From Piscinibacterium candidicorallinum (GTDB lineage Bacteria; Pseudomonadota; Gammaproteobacteria; Burkholderiales; Burkholderiaceae_C), in assembly GCF_047549485.1 (NCBI RefSeq), contig NZ_CP180191.1:310001-374000 (forward strand): DNA of 64,000 bases. The letters run 5' to 3'. The translations under genes were made by a program, and so were the position numbers. The notes beneath the pieces were generated by a model. The model did not search any database. It was not told where the DNA came from and was given only the letters and a program-made list of their open reading frames with translations. The stretch's first letter is position 1. Each line of letters starts with the position of its first letter. Shown here one piece after another: positions 55,493-63,424 of this stretch.

Positions 55493-57067
55493 ATGCCGCT
55501 GTGGTCCGCCGCCGCTGATGACTTGCCTGCCTTGCCCGCCGCGCCCGGTGGCACGCGCGCGCTCGTCTGGCTCAAGCGGGACCTGCGCGCCCGTGACCAC
55601 GCGCCACTGCGCCTGGCCGCCACGGCTGAAACAGCCGCCGCGCTCTACATCATCGAGCCCGAGCAGTGGGCCGATGGCGCCTTCGCCCCGCAACATCTGG
55701 CCTTTGCCCTGGCCACGCTCGCTCCGCTGCGCGAAGCTCTGCACGCACGCGGCATGCCGCTGCTCGTGCGTGTGGGTTCGGCCGTGCCCGTGCTGCAGCA
55801 GGTGCGCGAGCAGTTTGCGTTCACTCACCTGCTGAGCCACGAGGAGACTGGCGCTGCCTGGACCTACGCGCGCGACATTGCGGTGGGCCAGTGGTGCGCC
55901 GCGGCAGGCGTGCACTGGCTGGAGGCCACCCAGACCGGCGTGGTGCGACGCCTACGCTCTCGGACCGGCTGGGCCGGGCGCTGGCAGGCGCGCATGGATG
56001 CTGCCATCGTGCCGCCGCCCGACGCCTGGCCGGGCTGGCGGCCGGGCTTCGAGCAACTGGGCGCCTTGCCGACACTGAGCGCGCTGCATCTCCCGGCGGT
56101 CGCACAGCCGCTGCCGGACGCGGGTGAATCCTCCGCCCGCGCTTTGCTCAAGAGCTTCCTCGCCAGCCGGGGCCGGGGCTACCGGCGCGGCCTGTCCAGC
56201 CCCAACACCGCGCCCGAGACCTGCAGCCGCTTGTCGGCGCATCTCGCCATCGGCAGCCTGTCCATGCGCACCGTGCACCAGGCGAGCGAGCGCGCAATCG
56301 CGCTCACCGAGGACCGCACGCTGGCCAGCAACCTGCGCGCCTTCACCGGCCGCCTGCGCTGGCACTGCCACTTCATGCAGAAGCTCGAAGACGAGCCGAG
56401 CATCGAGTGGCGCAACTTTGCCCGCAGCTACGACGGCCTGCGCCCCGGTGACGAGGGCGTGGCAATGGCCGCCGAGGACGAAGCCAAGCTCGCCGCCTGG
56501 AAAGCAGGGCGTACGGGCTTCCCAATGGTGGATGCCTGCATGCGTGCGCTCAATGCCACGGGCTGGATCAACTTCCGCATGCGCGCCATGCTGGTGAGCT
56601 TTGCCGCCTACCAGCTCTGGCTGCACTGGCGGCTGCCTGGCCTGCACCTGGCGCAGCAGTTCCTGGACTACGAGCCGGGCATCCACTGGAGCCAGATGCA
56701 GATGCAAAGCGGCACCACCGGCATCAACACCCTGCGCATGTATTCACCGGCCAAGCAGATGGCTGATCACGACCCGGACGGCGTGTTCGTGCGCCGCTGG
56801 GTGCCGGAGTGGGGCACGCCGGACTACCCCGCACCCATCGTGGATGAGCGCGCTGCACTCGCGAATGCCAAGACCGTGCTCTACGGCCTGCGCAAGCATG
56901 ACGAGGTGCGCGAGGAAGCCGATGCTGTGCAGCAGCGCCATGGCTCGCGCAAGAGCGGACTGCCGCAGACCGGCCAGAAGCGCGCCCCCGCTGCCGGTCC
57001 GCGCCGGCCTGCACGCCGCGGCAAGACCCCCGCCACACCCTCACCCCAACAGGAGCTCTTCGAGTGA
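55493..57067 (+). CDS. Photolyase/cryptochrome family protein
   Basis: This 524-residue flavoprotein has the usual order: N-terminal alpha/beta antenna domain (VWLKRDLRARDHAPL at 25-39) and C-terminal FAD-binding domain (RTGFPMVDACMRALNATGWI, then EPGIHWSQMQMQSGTTGIN from about 394). It fits the class I-like cryptochrome/photolyase group and probably repairs UV dimers with light or acts as a blue-light sensor. The last 65 residues are basic, rich in Arg, Ala and Pro and probably disordered. It overlaps the next photolyase-like gene by 4 bp (GTGA). Confidence 0.9.
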   Translation: MPLWSAAADDLPALPAAPGGTRALVWLKRDLRARDHAPLRLAATAETAAALYIIEPEQWADGAFAPQHLAFALATLAPLREALHARGMPLLVRVGSAVPVLQQVREQFAFTHLLSHEETGAAWTYARDIAVGQWCAAAGVHWLEATQTGVVRRLRSRTGWAGRWQARMDAAIVPPPDAWPGWRPGFEQLGALPTLSALHLPAVAQPLPDAGESSARALLKSFLASRGRGYRRGLSSPNTAPETCSRLSAHLAIGSLSMRTVHQASERAIALTEDRTLASNLRAFTGRLRWHCHFMQKLEDEPSIEWRNFARSYDGLRPGDEGVAMAAEDEAKLAAWKAGRTGFPMVDACMRALNATGWINFRMRAMLVSFAAYQLWLHWRLPGLHLAQQFLDYEPGIHWSQMQMQSGTTGINTLRMYSPAKQMADHDPDGVFVRRWVPEWGTPDYPAPIVDERAALANAKTVLYGLRKHDEVREEADAVQQRHGSRKSGLPQTGQKRAPAAGPRRPARRGKTPATPSPQQELFE

Positions 57068-58341
57068 ACCGCCGCTGGCACCGCGCCCATGAGCGTCTGG
57101 ATTCCACCGCGCAAGCCGTGCTTGAACCGGACTTTCCCGCCACGCGCGAGGCCGCACTGGCGCGCATCGAGGCCATCCAGCTGGCCCGCTACGCCGCCAC
57201 ACGCAATCACCTCGCCGGTGCGGTGAGCGCACTGTCGCCCTACATCACGCATGGCTTCACGCGCCTGCCGGAGATCGCCGCCCGCCTGCGCCAGCGTGGC
57301 GCGCTGCCGGTGGAGCACAAGTACATCTTCGAGCTCGGCTGGCGCGCCTTCTTCCGCCATGCCTGGGGCCATCTCGGCCGGGACATCCTGGACGACCTGC
57401 ACGAAGGCCCGCTGCCGCGCGCCGCCTATGCGAGCGACCTGCCCGCCGACATCCGCGCAGGGCGCACCGGTGTGCCGGTGATCGATCAGGCCGTGGCCAT
57501 GCTCTACCGCAGCGGCTGGCTGCACAACCATGCACGCATGTGGCTGGCCTCTTATGTGGTGCATGTGCGCAAGGTGCATTGGCGCGCCGGGGCGGACTGG
57601 CTGTACTGCCACCTGCTCGATGGCGATCTGGCCAGCAACCACCTGAGCTGGCAATGGGTGGCCGGCACCGGCAGCCACAAGCCCTATCTCTTCAACGCCG
57701 AGAACGTGGCCCGCTACGCGCCGCCCGAGTGGCACAGCCCGGGCACGGTGATCGACACGAGCTACGAGACGCTCGACCTCATCGCGCGCGGCCGCCAGCG
57801 CATCGCAGCACCCGCGGCCAGCGGCCCGGGCGCGGACGAGCCGGCCCTGCACAGCGCGCCACCCGCGGATGCGCTGGCGGCGCTGCCCGTCACCACCCCG
57901 GACGCCGCGGCGGTCCGCGGCCAGAGCGTCTGGCTGATCCACCCCTGGGCGCTGGACGAGGTGCCGGCCGAGCTGCCGACAGAGACCCTGCGCATTGCCG
58001 TGCTGCCCCAGGAGTGCTGGGCGCGCCTGCCCTGGAGCGAGCGGCGCTGGCAGTTTGTGCTGGCGCGCGTGGCCGAGCTCGCGCCTGCCGCTGTCTGGTC
58101 CGCGCCCACCAACGCGCTGGTGGATGCCCTGCGCGCCGCCACGCAGGTGCACGGCATAGACGATCCGCATCTGCCCGCCGGCCTGCGCCGCTTGAAGCTC
58201 ATGCCGGAGCCTGCGTTGTTCCCCGCCGTCGAACGGCCTTGCAGCTCCTTCACCCAGTACTGGACCCGCGCCACCAAGCAGGCCAAGGACGTGGCCGATC
58301 TGCTCGGCGGCCCGCCGCAAGCCTCACTCTTCAACCACTGA
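57064..58341 (+). CDS. Photolyase-like protein with permuted domain order
   Basis: This 425-residue protein starts (GTG) directly with a photolyase FAD-binding domain: ALARIEAIQLARYAATRNHL, LSPYITHGFTRLPEI, RTGVPVIDQAVAMLYRSGWL, HNHARMWLASYVV and DGDLASNHLSWQWVAG (residues 30-225). The part that should come first is at the end: after a linker (245-285), an alpha/beta segment SVWLIHPWALDE, LRIAVLPQECW and RRWQFVLARVAELAPAAVWS (288-345), and near the C-terminus SSFTQYWTRATKQAKD, which resembles the YTPFWR-like stretch that normally follows the antenna domain. The order thus looks circularly permuted. It is translationally coupled to the normal photolyase gene, which suggests a partner role. Confidence 0.82.
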   Translation: MNRRWHRAHERLDSTAQAVLEPDFPATREAALARIEAIQLARYAATRNHLAGAVSALSPYITHGFTRLPEIAARLRQRGALPVEHKYIFELGWRAFFRHAWGHLGRDILDDLHEGPLPRAAYASDLPADIRAGRTGVPVIDQAVAMLYRSGWLHNHARMWLASYVVHVRKVHWRAGADWLYCHLLDGDLASNHLSWQWVAGTGSHKPYLFNAENVARYAPPEWHSPGTVIDTSYETLDLIARGRQRIAAPAASGPGADEPALHSAPPADALAALPVTTPDAAAVRGQSVWLIHPWALDEVPAELPTETLRIAVLPQECWARLPWSERRWQFVLARVAELAPAAVWSAPTNALVDALRAATQVHGIDDPHLPAGLRRLKLMPEPALFPAVERPCSSFTQYWTRATKQAKDVADLLGGPPQASLFNH

Positions 58342-58366
58342 ACGCCAACGACAAGAAAGAACACCC

Positions 58367-59116
58367 ATGACTTCCCAGATCGCACTCATCACCGGCGCCC
58401 GCGGCGGCATTGGCCGCGCCCTGGTGCAGCGCCTCAAGGCCCGCGGCGTGCGCGTGGCCGCCGTGGGCCGCGACGCTGCATCGCTTACCGACCTGCAAGC
58501 CGACGCCGCCATTGCGGCAGACGTCACCACGCCCGAGGGCGCCGCCGCGGCACTGGCCGCCACGCGCGAGCAGCTCGGCCTGCCCACGCTGCTGGCGCAC
58601 CTGGTCGGCAGCACGCTGATCGCCCCGGCGCACCGTACCAAGGCGGCGCAGTACGCCGAGGTCATGCGCGTGAACGCAGACAGCGCCTTTCACATGCTCA
58701 CGGTATGGGTGGACGCCCTGCGCGCGGAGCCCGAGGCCGCACGCGGCGCCAGCGCGGTGTTTGCGTCGAGTGTGGTGGCGCGCATTGGCGTGGCCAACCA
58801 CGAGGCCATTGCCGCTGCCAAGGGCGCCGTGGAAGCGCTGGTACGCAGCGCCGCTGCCACCTACGCGCCGCAGGGCATCCGCATCAACGCCGTGGCCCCC
58901 GGCATGACTGAAACGCCCATGACCGCCGGCCTGCTCAAGATGGAGGCCATGCGCGCTGGCGCGGCAGCGCAGTACCCGCTGGGCGGCGTGCAGCAGGCCG
59001 ATGAAGTCGCCGCCGTGGTGGACTGGCTGCTTTCCAACCAGGCTGCCCGCCTCACCGGCCAGGTGATCCCGGTGGACGGCGGCTTCACGCAGATCCGGCC
59101 GCTGGTGAAGGCATAG
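58367..59116 (+). CDS. Short-chain dehydrogenase/reductase
   Basis: This 249-residue SDR has TGARGGIGRALVQRL at the N-terminus and INAVAPGMTETPM and IPVDGGFTQI in the C-terminal half. The catalytic segment reads SSVVARIGVANHEAIAAAKGA, where the usual YxxxK is HEAIAAAK: the tyrosine is replaced by histidine. It may be a non-classical or inactive member. It follows the photolyase-like gene by 25 bp; SDR genes next to photolyases are common in proteobacteria. Confidence 0.88.
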   Translation: MTSQIALITGARGGIGRALVQRLKARGVRVAAVGRDAASLTDLQADAAIAADVTTPEGAAAALAATREQLGLPTLLAHLVGSTLIAPAHRTKAAQYAEVMRVNADSAFHMLTVWVDALRAEPEAARGASAVFASSVVARIGVANHEAIAAAKGAVEALVRSAAATYAPQGIRINAVAPGMTETPMTAGLLKMEAMRAGAAAQYPLGGVQQADEVAAVVDWLLSNQAARLTGQVIPVDGGFTQIRPLVKA

Positions 59117-59131
59117 CTAGCAAAGCCAGCA

Positions 59132-59259
59132 TGGCCGAATTGCATCTATTTGGAAGTGCAAAAAATCGGCTTTCCGCTTGCCTGATGCGCGGAAAGCCGG
59201 TTATCGATTCACTCTCAAATTCAGTCCGAAAATGGATGAAATGAGTGCTGGTGCGGCGT
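59132..59259 (-). repeat. Dispersed 3'-end repeat behind the glyoxalase-like gene
   Basis: The segment carries TGGCCGAATTGCATC at 59132 and the related CAGTCCGAAAATGGAT at 59222, with AAAAAATCGGCTTTCCGC between them. The same blocks in the same order make up 13281-13386. It sits directly behind the minus-strand glyoxalase-like gene and the plus-strand SDR gene. Confidence 0.6.
59160..59199 (-). terminator. Rho-independent terminator of the minus-strand operon
   Basis: On the minus strand CGGCTTTCCGC pairs perfectly with GCGGAAAGCCG (11 bp) and is followed by ATTTTTTG. It lies within the dispersed repeat and ends the operon that runs from the deacetylase-like gene to the glyoxalase-like gene. 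Confidence 0.8.
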
Positions 59260-59955
59260 TCAGAGCATCGGGCTCGTCAGCACCACCGGCCCGCTGGGCG
59301 CATCAAACTCCGCGCTGAGCATCGGCGCGGCCCCCGGCAGCACGGGCGTCTTCACCGCCGGGTCCGGCGCAAAGCCGATCGCGCGCAGCCCGCTGCGCAG
59401 GGCCGGCAGATCCGGGTGCTGCAGGCTGAAGCTCTTCAGGCGCACATGGCTGGTCGGCAGCTTCTGCGTGGGGTGGGGCACTTCGCCGGCCTCGTTCGCC
59501 TTCCAGTGAATCACCAGCGGCAGGCAGCCGCCCAGGCGGCGCATGGCTGCCGCATCGCCTGTGCGCGGCAGGGCCATTTGCCAGCGGTAGATGCTGCGTT
59601 CGAAGTCGCGCACCTCGGTGTCTGCATCGCTTTTCAATGGTTGGCTCGCACGTGCCACCCAGTGCACCAGCTGCGGGCCGTGCTCAATCGCGTCGCGCAC
59701 CACCGGATCATCCAGCCCGAACCAGCGCGGCCCGGCCGGCGCGGGCAAGCTCGGGTCAATGGCGATCATCTCGAAATAGATGCCGTCATTCAGATTGAGC
59801 AGCAGATTGTGCGTGCCCATCAGCGGATGCTGCCCGCCGGGCGCCGCAGCCATGCCAAAGGTGGCCTCGCACCAGGCCGCGGCCTGCGCCAGATCGCGGC
59901 AGGCCACCACGAGGTGATCGATCTGCGCGGTCTGGGCAGCAGCGGCTTTGCTCAC
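59260..59955 (-). CDS. Glyoxalase-like VOC family protein
   Basis: This 231-residue protein fits the glyoxalase-like domain family: IDHLVVACRDLAQAAAWCEA, GGQHPLMGTHNLLLNLND and GIYFEMIAIDP, with a second, weaker half. The substrate is unknown. GTG at 59955 is preferred because it overlaps the upstream rhodanese stop as GTGA; the longer frame lies inside the rhodanese gene. Confidence 0.85.
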   Translation of the reverse strand: MSKAAAAQTAQIDHLVVACRDLAQAAAWCEATFGMAAAPGGQHPLMGTHNLLLNLNDGIYFEMIAIDPSLPAPAGPRWFGLDDPVVRDAIEHGPQLVHWVARASQPLKSDADTEVRDFERSIYRWQMALPRTGDAAAMRRLGGCLPLVIHWKANEAGEVPHPTQKLPTSHVRLKSFSLQHPDLPALRSGLRAIGFAPDPAVKTPVLPGAAPMLSAEFDAPSGPVVLTSPML

Positions 59956-60347
59956 ATCTGCTCCCAGGGCAGACCGTGAAAGCGCCAACCCCCCGTCGTG
60001 CCCCGGTGCATGTTCTCGTCCAGTTCGCCCTCGAAGCCTTCCAGCACGTTCACCACGTCCGTGAAGCCAGCCTCTTCCAGCGCGGCACCGGCTTCCAGCG
60101 TGCGCTTGGCCGAGCGGCAGAGCAGCACCACCGGCCGCGTCTTGTCGCCCTTGGCTGCGCGCAGCACCTGCGCGACAAAGTCAGCGGCGTCCGGCGTGAA
60201 CTCCGGGTATTCGTACCAGGGAATGTTCACCACGCCCGGCGGGTGGCCGACGTAGAGGTATTCGATTTCCATGCGTACATCGACAAACAGCGCATCGGGC
60301 CGGGCCTGCACGAAGGCCCACGCATCTTTCGGGGTGAGATGTCTCAT
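59952..60347 (-). CDS. Rhodanese-domain protein
   Basis: This 131-residue single rhodanese domain has FVDVRMEIEYLYVGHPPG and the active loop CRSAKRT (C77). Its C-terminal part (VLEGFEGELDE, GGWRFHGLPW) closely matches the rhodanese of the sulfate operon at 24844-25365. It should carry sulfane sulfur. It overlaps the glyoxalase-like gene by 4 bp and is downstream of a small orphan gene. Confidence 0.9.
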   Translation of the reverse strand: MRHLTPKDAWAFVQARPDALFVDVRMEIEYLYVGHPPGVVNIPWYEYPEFTPDAADFVAQVLRAAKGDKTRPVVLLCRSAKRTLEAGAALEEAGFTDVVNVLEGFEGELDENMHRGTTGGWRFHGLPWEQM

Positions 60348-60448
60348 GGGTGCGATGGTGCCAGTGCGGGGCGCGGGGCGATAGTGGTGCTTGCGAGGGC
60401 TACAACTAGGCGAACGAACAGGACGCTAGCTTGAGAGGACAGTCCAGC

Positions 60449-60778
60449 TCAATCAACTCGCACCCAAGTGATGTCGGAATCGAGCAAGCCGGTCGCGACC
60501 AGGAAACTAGGAACATGAATTTGTGGCGAAAACGTTCCCCTCGGCATCCAGGCGGTGGTTCCGCTTCCGGGGTTCCGGACGTAGCGAGTCAGCGCGAACT
60601 GGTGGCCCGAGCTCGTTTCGATTGCAGCCCAAATGAATCTGTCCAGATCATCGAAGTCCTCTTGAAACTGGATTCCCAAGTTGGCTTTGAAGTCTTCTGG
60701 TTCGAGGCGCACCTGAAACACCGGAACAAGCTCGATTCCGTCAAACAACTTTCCATTGAGTTGCTTGAGAGTCGGCAT
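60449..60778 (-). CDS. Small orphan protein of unusual codon use
   Basis: This 109-residue frame (from ATG 60778, MPTLKQLNGKLFDGIELVPV) reads like a real globular protein, with FKANLGIQFQEDFDDLDRFI, SSGHQFALTRYVRN and HVPSFLVATG. I do not recognise a family. G+C is clearly lower than in the neighbours and it uses codons rare around it (AGA, AGG, several GGA, CTT, ATT), which suggests transfer from elsewhere. It begins 8 bp after the stop of the upstream acetyltransferase gene on the same strand. The overlapping frame on the other strand lacks this quality. Confidence 0.6.
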   Translation of the reverse strand: MPTLKQLNGKLFDGIELVPVFQVRLEPEDFKANLGIQFQEDFDDLDRFIWAAIETSSGHQFALTRYVRNPGSGTTAWMPRGTFSPQIHVPSFLVATGLLDSDITWVRVD

Positions 60779-60786
60779 GGATGTGC

Positions 60787-63414
60787 TCAATCCAGCGCCT
60801 TCCACACCCGCCGCATGCTCGGGTCATCCTCGTAGCGTTCAGACTTGTAGCCCAGGCCGGTCATCAGGCCGAGCATGCCGTCGTTGGTGTTGAGCACGAA
60901 ACCTTCAATGGCCTTGAGGTGCTTCTTGCGCGCCACCTCTTCCAGCATGCGCATGAGCGCGCCACCCACACCCTGGCGCTGGTGGCCGTCGCCCACGGCC
61001 AGGGCGTATTCGGCGGTGGTGGCGTCGCGGTTCAGCAGCCAGCGGGACACGCCGATGATGCGCTCCGTGCCCAGCTGTTGCGGGTCATCGAGTGTGGCCA
61101 CGAGCGCCATTTCGCGGTCGTAGTCGATCTGGGTGTAGCGCTTGAGCATGGAGGGCGTGAGCTCCTTCATGCTGCTGATGAAGCGCATGTAGCGGCTCTC
61201 TTCGGACAGGTCGTTCTTCACGAAGGCCTGCAGCGCGCGGGCGTCCTCGGGGCGGATGGGGCGCAGCACGTAGCGCTCGCCGCTGCGCATGGTGGCCTCA
61301 CGCACCAGGTCGGCCGGGTAGGGGTGGATGACCATGTGCGCATAGCGGTCGCGCGGCTCGATCGGCTCGCGCGAGAGCTGCAGGGTCGCGTCGGCCACCT
61401 TGAGTTCGCCATCGGCCACCATGATGGGGTTGATGTCGATGCCGCTGAGCTGCGGCAGCTCGCAGACCGCCTCGCTCACGGCCAGCAGCAGGTTCTGCAG
61501 GCCGGTCATGAGCTGGTCGGCGTCCGGCCGGTTGGCCAGCACCTGCGAGACACGCGTGCGCTCGATCAGGCGTTGCGCCAGGAAGCGGTTCAGCGGGGCG
61601 AGTTCGCTGGCGGCGTCATCGATCAGGTGCGCGGCCGTGCCGCCGGCGCCGAAGCTGATGACCGGGCCGAACAGGCGGTGGCGCTGCACGCGCAGCATGA
61701 GTTCGGGCGCGTCGTCCGGCGCGGTGCTGTCGGTCACCATCTGCTGCACCAGCACGCCGGCCACCGTGGCGCTGCGGTAGGCGCGCTGGGCGTTCGCCTT
61801 GATCTGCACCAGCGCCTCCTGCAGCTCGCGCGAGTTGCGCAGATCCAGCGCCACGCCACCGCCGCGGCTTTTCTGGATGATGCCCTCGCCCTGCACTTTC
61901 ATCACGATCGGAAAGCCGATCTGCTGTGCGGCCATGATGGCGGCGGTGGCATCCGTGGCGTACGCGGCGCGCGCCACCGGCAGGCCGATGGCCGAGAGCA
62001 CCGACAAGGCAGTGACGCCGGTCATGGCGCGCTGCTCGTGGTCGAGTACGTGCTGCATCAGTGCGCGCGCGCCGTCCAGGTCGGCAGGCGCGTGTGCGGC
62101 AATCGGTGCGGGAATCTGCTGCAGCAGCTCCTGGTTGTAGCGAAAGCTCGCCAAGTTGCCGAAGGCGTCCACGCTGGCCTCGGGCGTACGCAGGGCGGGG
62201 ATACCGTGCTTCTCGAAGATCTGGCGCAGGGGCCGGGCGCGGGCGTCGCCCAGCACGCAGGCCAGCAGCGGCTTGTCCGGGGCCTCGGTGCGGGCCTTGC
62301 CAAGCGCGGCAAGCTCCTCGATCACCGCGTCCGTGAGCGTGGCGGTGGGCGTGACCATGATCAGCACCCCGTCATTGGCCTCGTCGGCCAGCGCGCGGCT
62401 GATCTGCACGCTCCAGGCCTGCGCTACATCGGCGGACTTTGCACCCGAGACGGTGCTGGAGAGTTCCGTGGCCCGCGCCCGCACGCGCACGCGCTGGCCC
62501 CAGTCCACGGCCATGCGCGCCGCGGCCGTGCTGTTGGACAGAATGGCCAGACGCCGCCCCTGGGGCCGCTGCCGGCTACCCAGCAGCTTGATGGCCGAGA
62601 ACATCTGGATGAAGAACCACACGCGCACGGCGCCCGCGCGAGACAGCGCGGTGTTGAACACGGCCTCGTCCTCGCGCACCTCCACGACCGGGGCGTCGGT
62701 GGGCGGGCCATCACCCGTGGGCTTGAGCACCACGACCGGCTTGCTGGCTGCGCAGGCTCGTAGCGCGCTCATGAAGCGCCGCGTGTGCGCCGGCGTGGAC
62801 GGCTTGGTGTCCATGTACAGCGCCACGGCCGTGGTCTTGGGGTCGGTGGCGCAGAAGTCCAGCAGTTGCGCCACGCCCACCGGGCCCTCGGGCGCCGCGC
62901 TGCTCACCAGCGAGAAGCCCACCCGCGTGTCGGCCGCCCAGTCCAGGATGGCCAGGGTGAGGGAGGTGCTTTGCGAAATGACCGCGATGTTGCCTGGGGC
63001 GGCTGTGGCCTCCGCCAGGCTGGCGTTGAGCTGCAGATGTGGTCGCTGCATGCCGAAAGCGTGCGGCCCGAGCATGATGCAGCCGCCGGCATCGGCCGCC
63101 ACGTGACAGGCCTGGGTCAGCTCCGTAGGCGTGTCGCCGGGTGCCACCAGCACGCGGGCCACGCCGTTCTCCGCGGCGCAGCGCACGGCGGCGAGCAGTT
63201 GCTCGTCCGGCACCAGCAGCAGTGCCAGATCAAACTTGCCCGCAGGCGCCTTGAAGCGCCCCTCGGCATCCGTGCCCACACGGCTGATCGCAACCGTGCC
63301 GGCGGTGCGCTCGGGCAAGGCGTCCAGCAGGCGGTTGCGCAGCAGATCGAGCGTGTGGCCGTGCACCACGAGCACGCGGCGCGGGTCGAACAGGGCGGAG
63401 AGCGCGTGGGCCAT
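60787..63414 (-). CDS. Pat-type acyl-CoA-synthetase-like/GNAT acetyltransferase
   Basis: This 875-residue protein has an N-terminal CoA-binding and succinyl-CoA-ligase-like part (LFDPRRVLVVHGHTLD, NIAVISQSTSLTLAILDW), an ATP-grasp region (GFPIVMKVQGEGIIQKSRGG) and a C-terminal GNAT domain (YVLRPIRPEDARALQAFV, then HQRQGVGGALMRMLEEV as the acetyl-CoA loop). This is the layout of Pat/YfiQ, which acetylates lysines of metabolic enzymes. ATG at 63414 gives MAHALSALFDP. A deacetylase-like gene lies 10 bp upstream on the same strand. Confidence 0.9.
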   Translation of the reverse strand: MAHALSALFDPRRVLVVHGHTLDLLRNRLLDALPERTAGTVAISRVGTDAEGRFKAPAGKFDLALLLVPDEQLLAAVRCAAENGVARVLVAPGDTPTELTQACHVAADAGGCIMLGPHAFGMQRPHLQLNASLAEATAAPGNIAVISQSTSLTLAILDWAADTRVGFSLVSSAAPEGPVGVAQLLDFCATDPKTTAVALYMDTKPSTPAHTRRFMSALRACAASKPVVVLKPTGDGPPTDAPVVEVREDEAVFNTALSRAGAVRVWFFIQMFSAIKLLGSRQRPQGRRLAILSNSTAAARMAVDWGQRVRVRARATELSSTVSGAKSADVAQAWSVQISRALADEANDGVLIMVTPTATLTDAVIEELAALGKARTEAPDKPLLACVLGDARARPLRQIFEKHGIPALRTPEASVDAFGNLASFRYNQELLQQIPAPIAAHAPADLDGARALMQHVLDHEQRAMTGVTALSVLSAIGLPVARAAYATDATAAIMAAQQIGFPIVMKVQGEGIIQKSRGGGVALDLRNSRELQEALVQIKANAQRAYRSATVAGVLVQQMVTDSTAPDDAPELMLRVQRHRLFGPVISFGAGGTAAHLIDDAASELAPLNRFLAQRLIERTRVSQVLANRPDADQLMTGLQNLLLAVSEAVCELPQLSGIDINPIMVADGELKVADATLQLSREPIEPRDRYAHMVIHPYPADLVREATMRSGERYVLRPIRPEDARALQAFVKNDLSEESRYMRFISSMKELTPSMLKRYTQIDYDREMALVATLDDPQQLGTERIIGVSRWLLNRDATTAEYALAVGDGHQRQGVGGALMRMLEEVARKKHLKAIEGFVLNTNDGMLGLMTGLGYKSERYEDDPSMRRVWKALD

Positions 63415-63424
63415 GGTCGCGCAC

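Noticed and set aside
60781..62763. A 660-codon plus-strand frame over the Pat-type gene
   Set aside because: Antisense shadow; the minus-strand product has CoA-binding, ATP-grasp and GNAT motifs.
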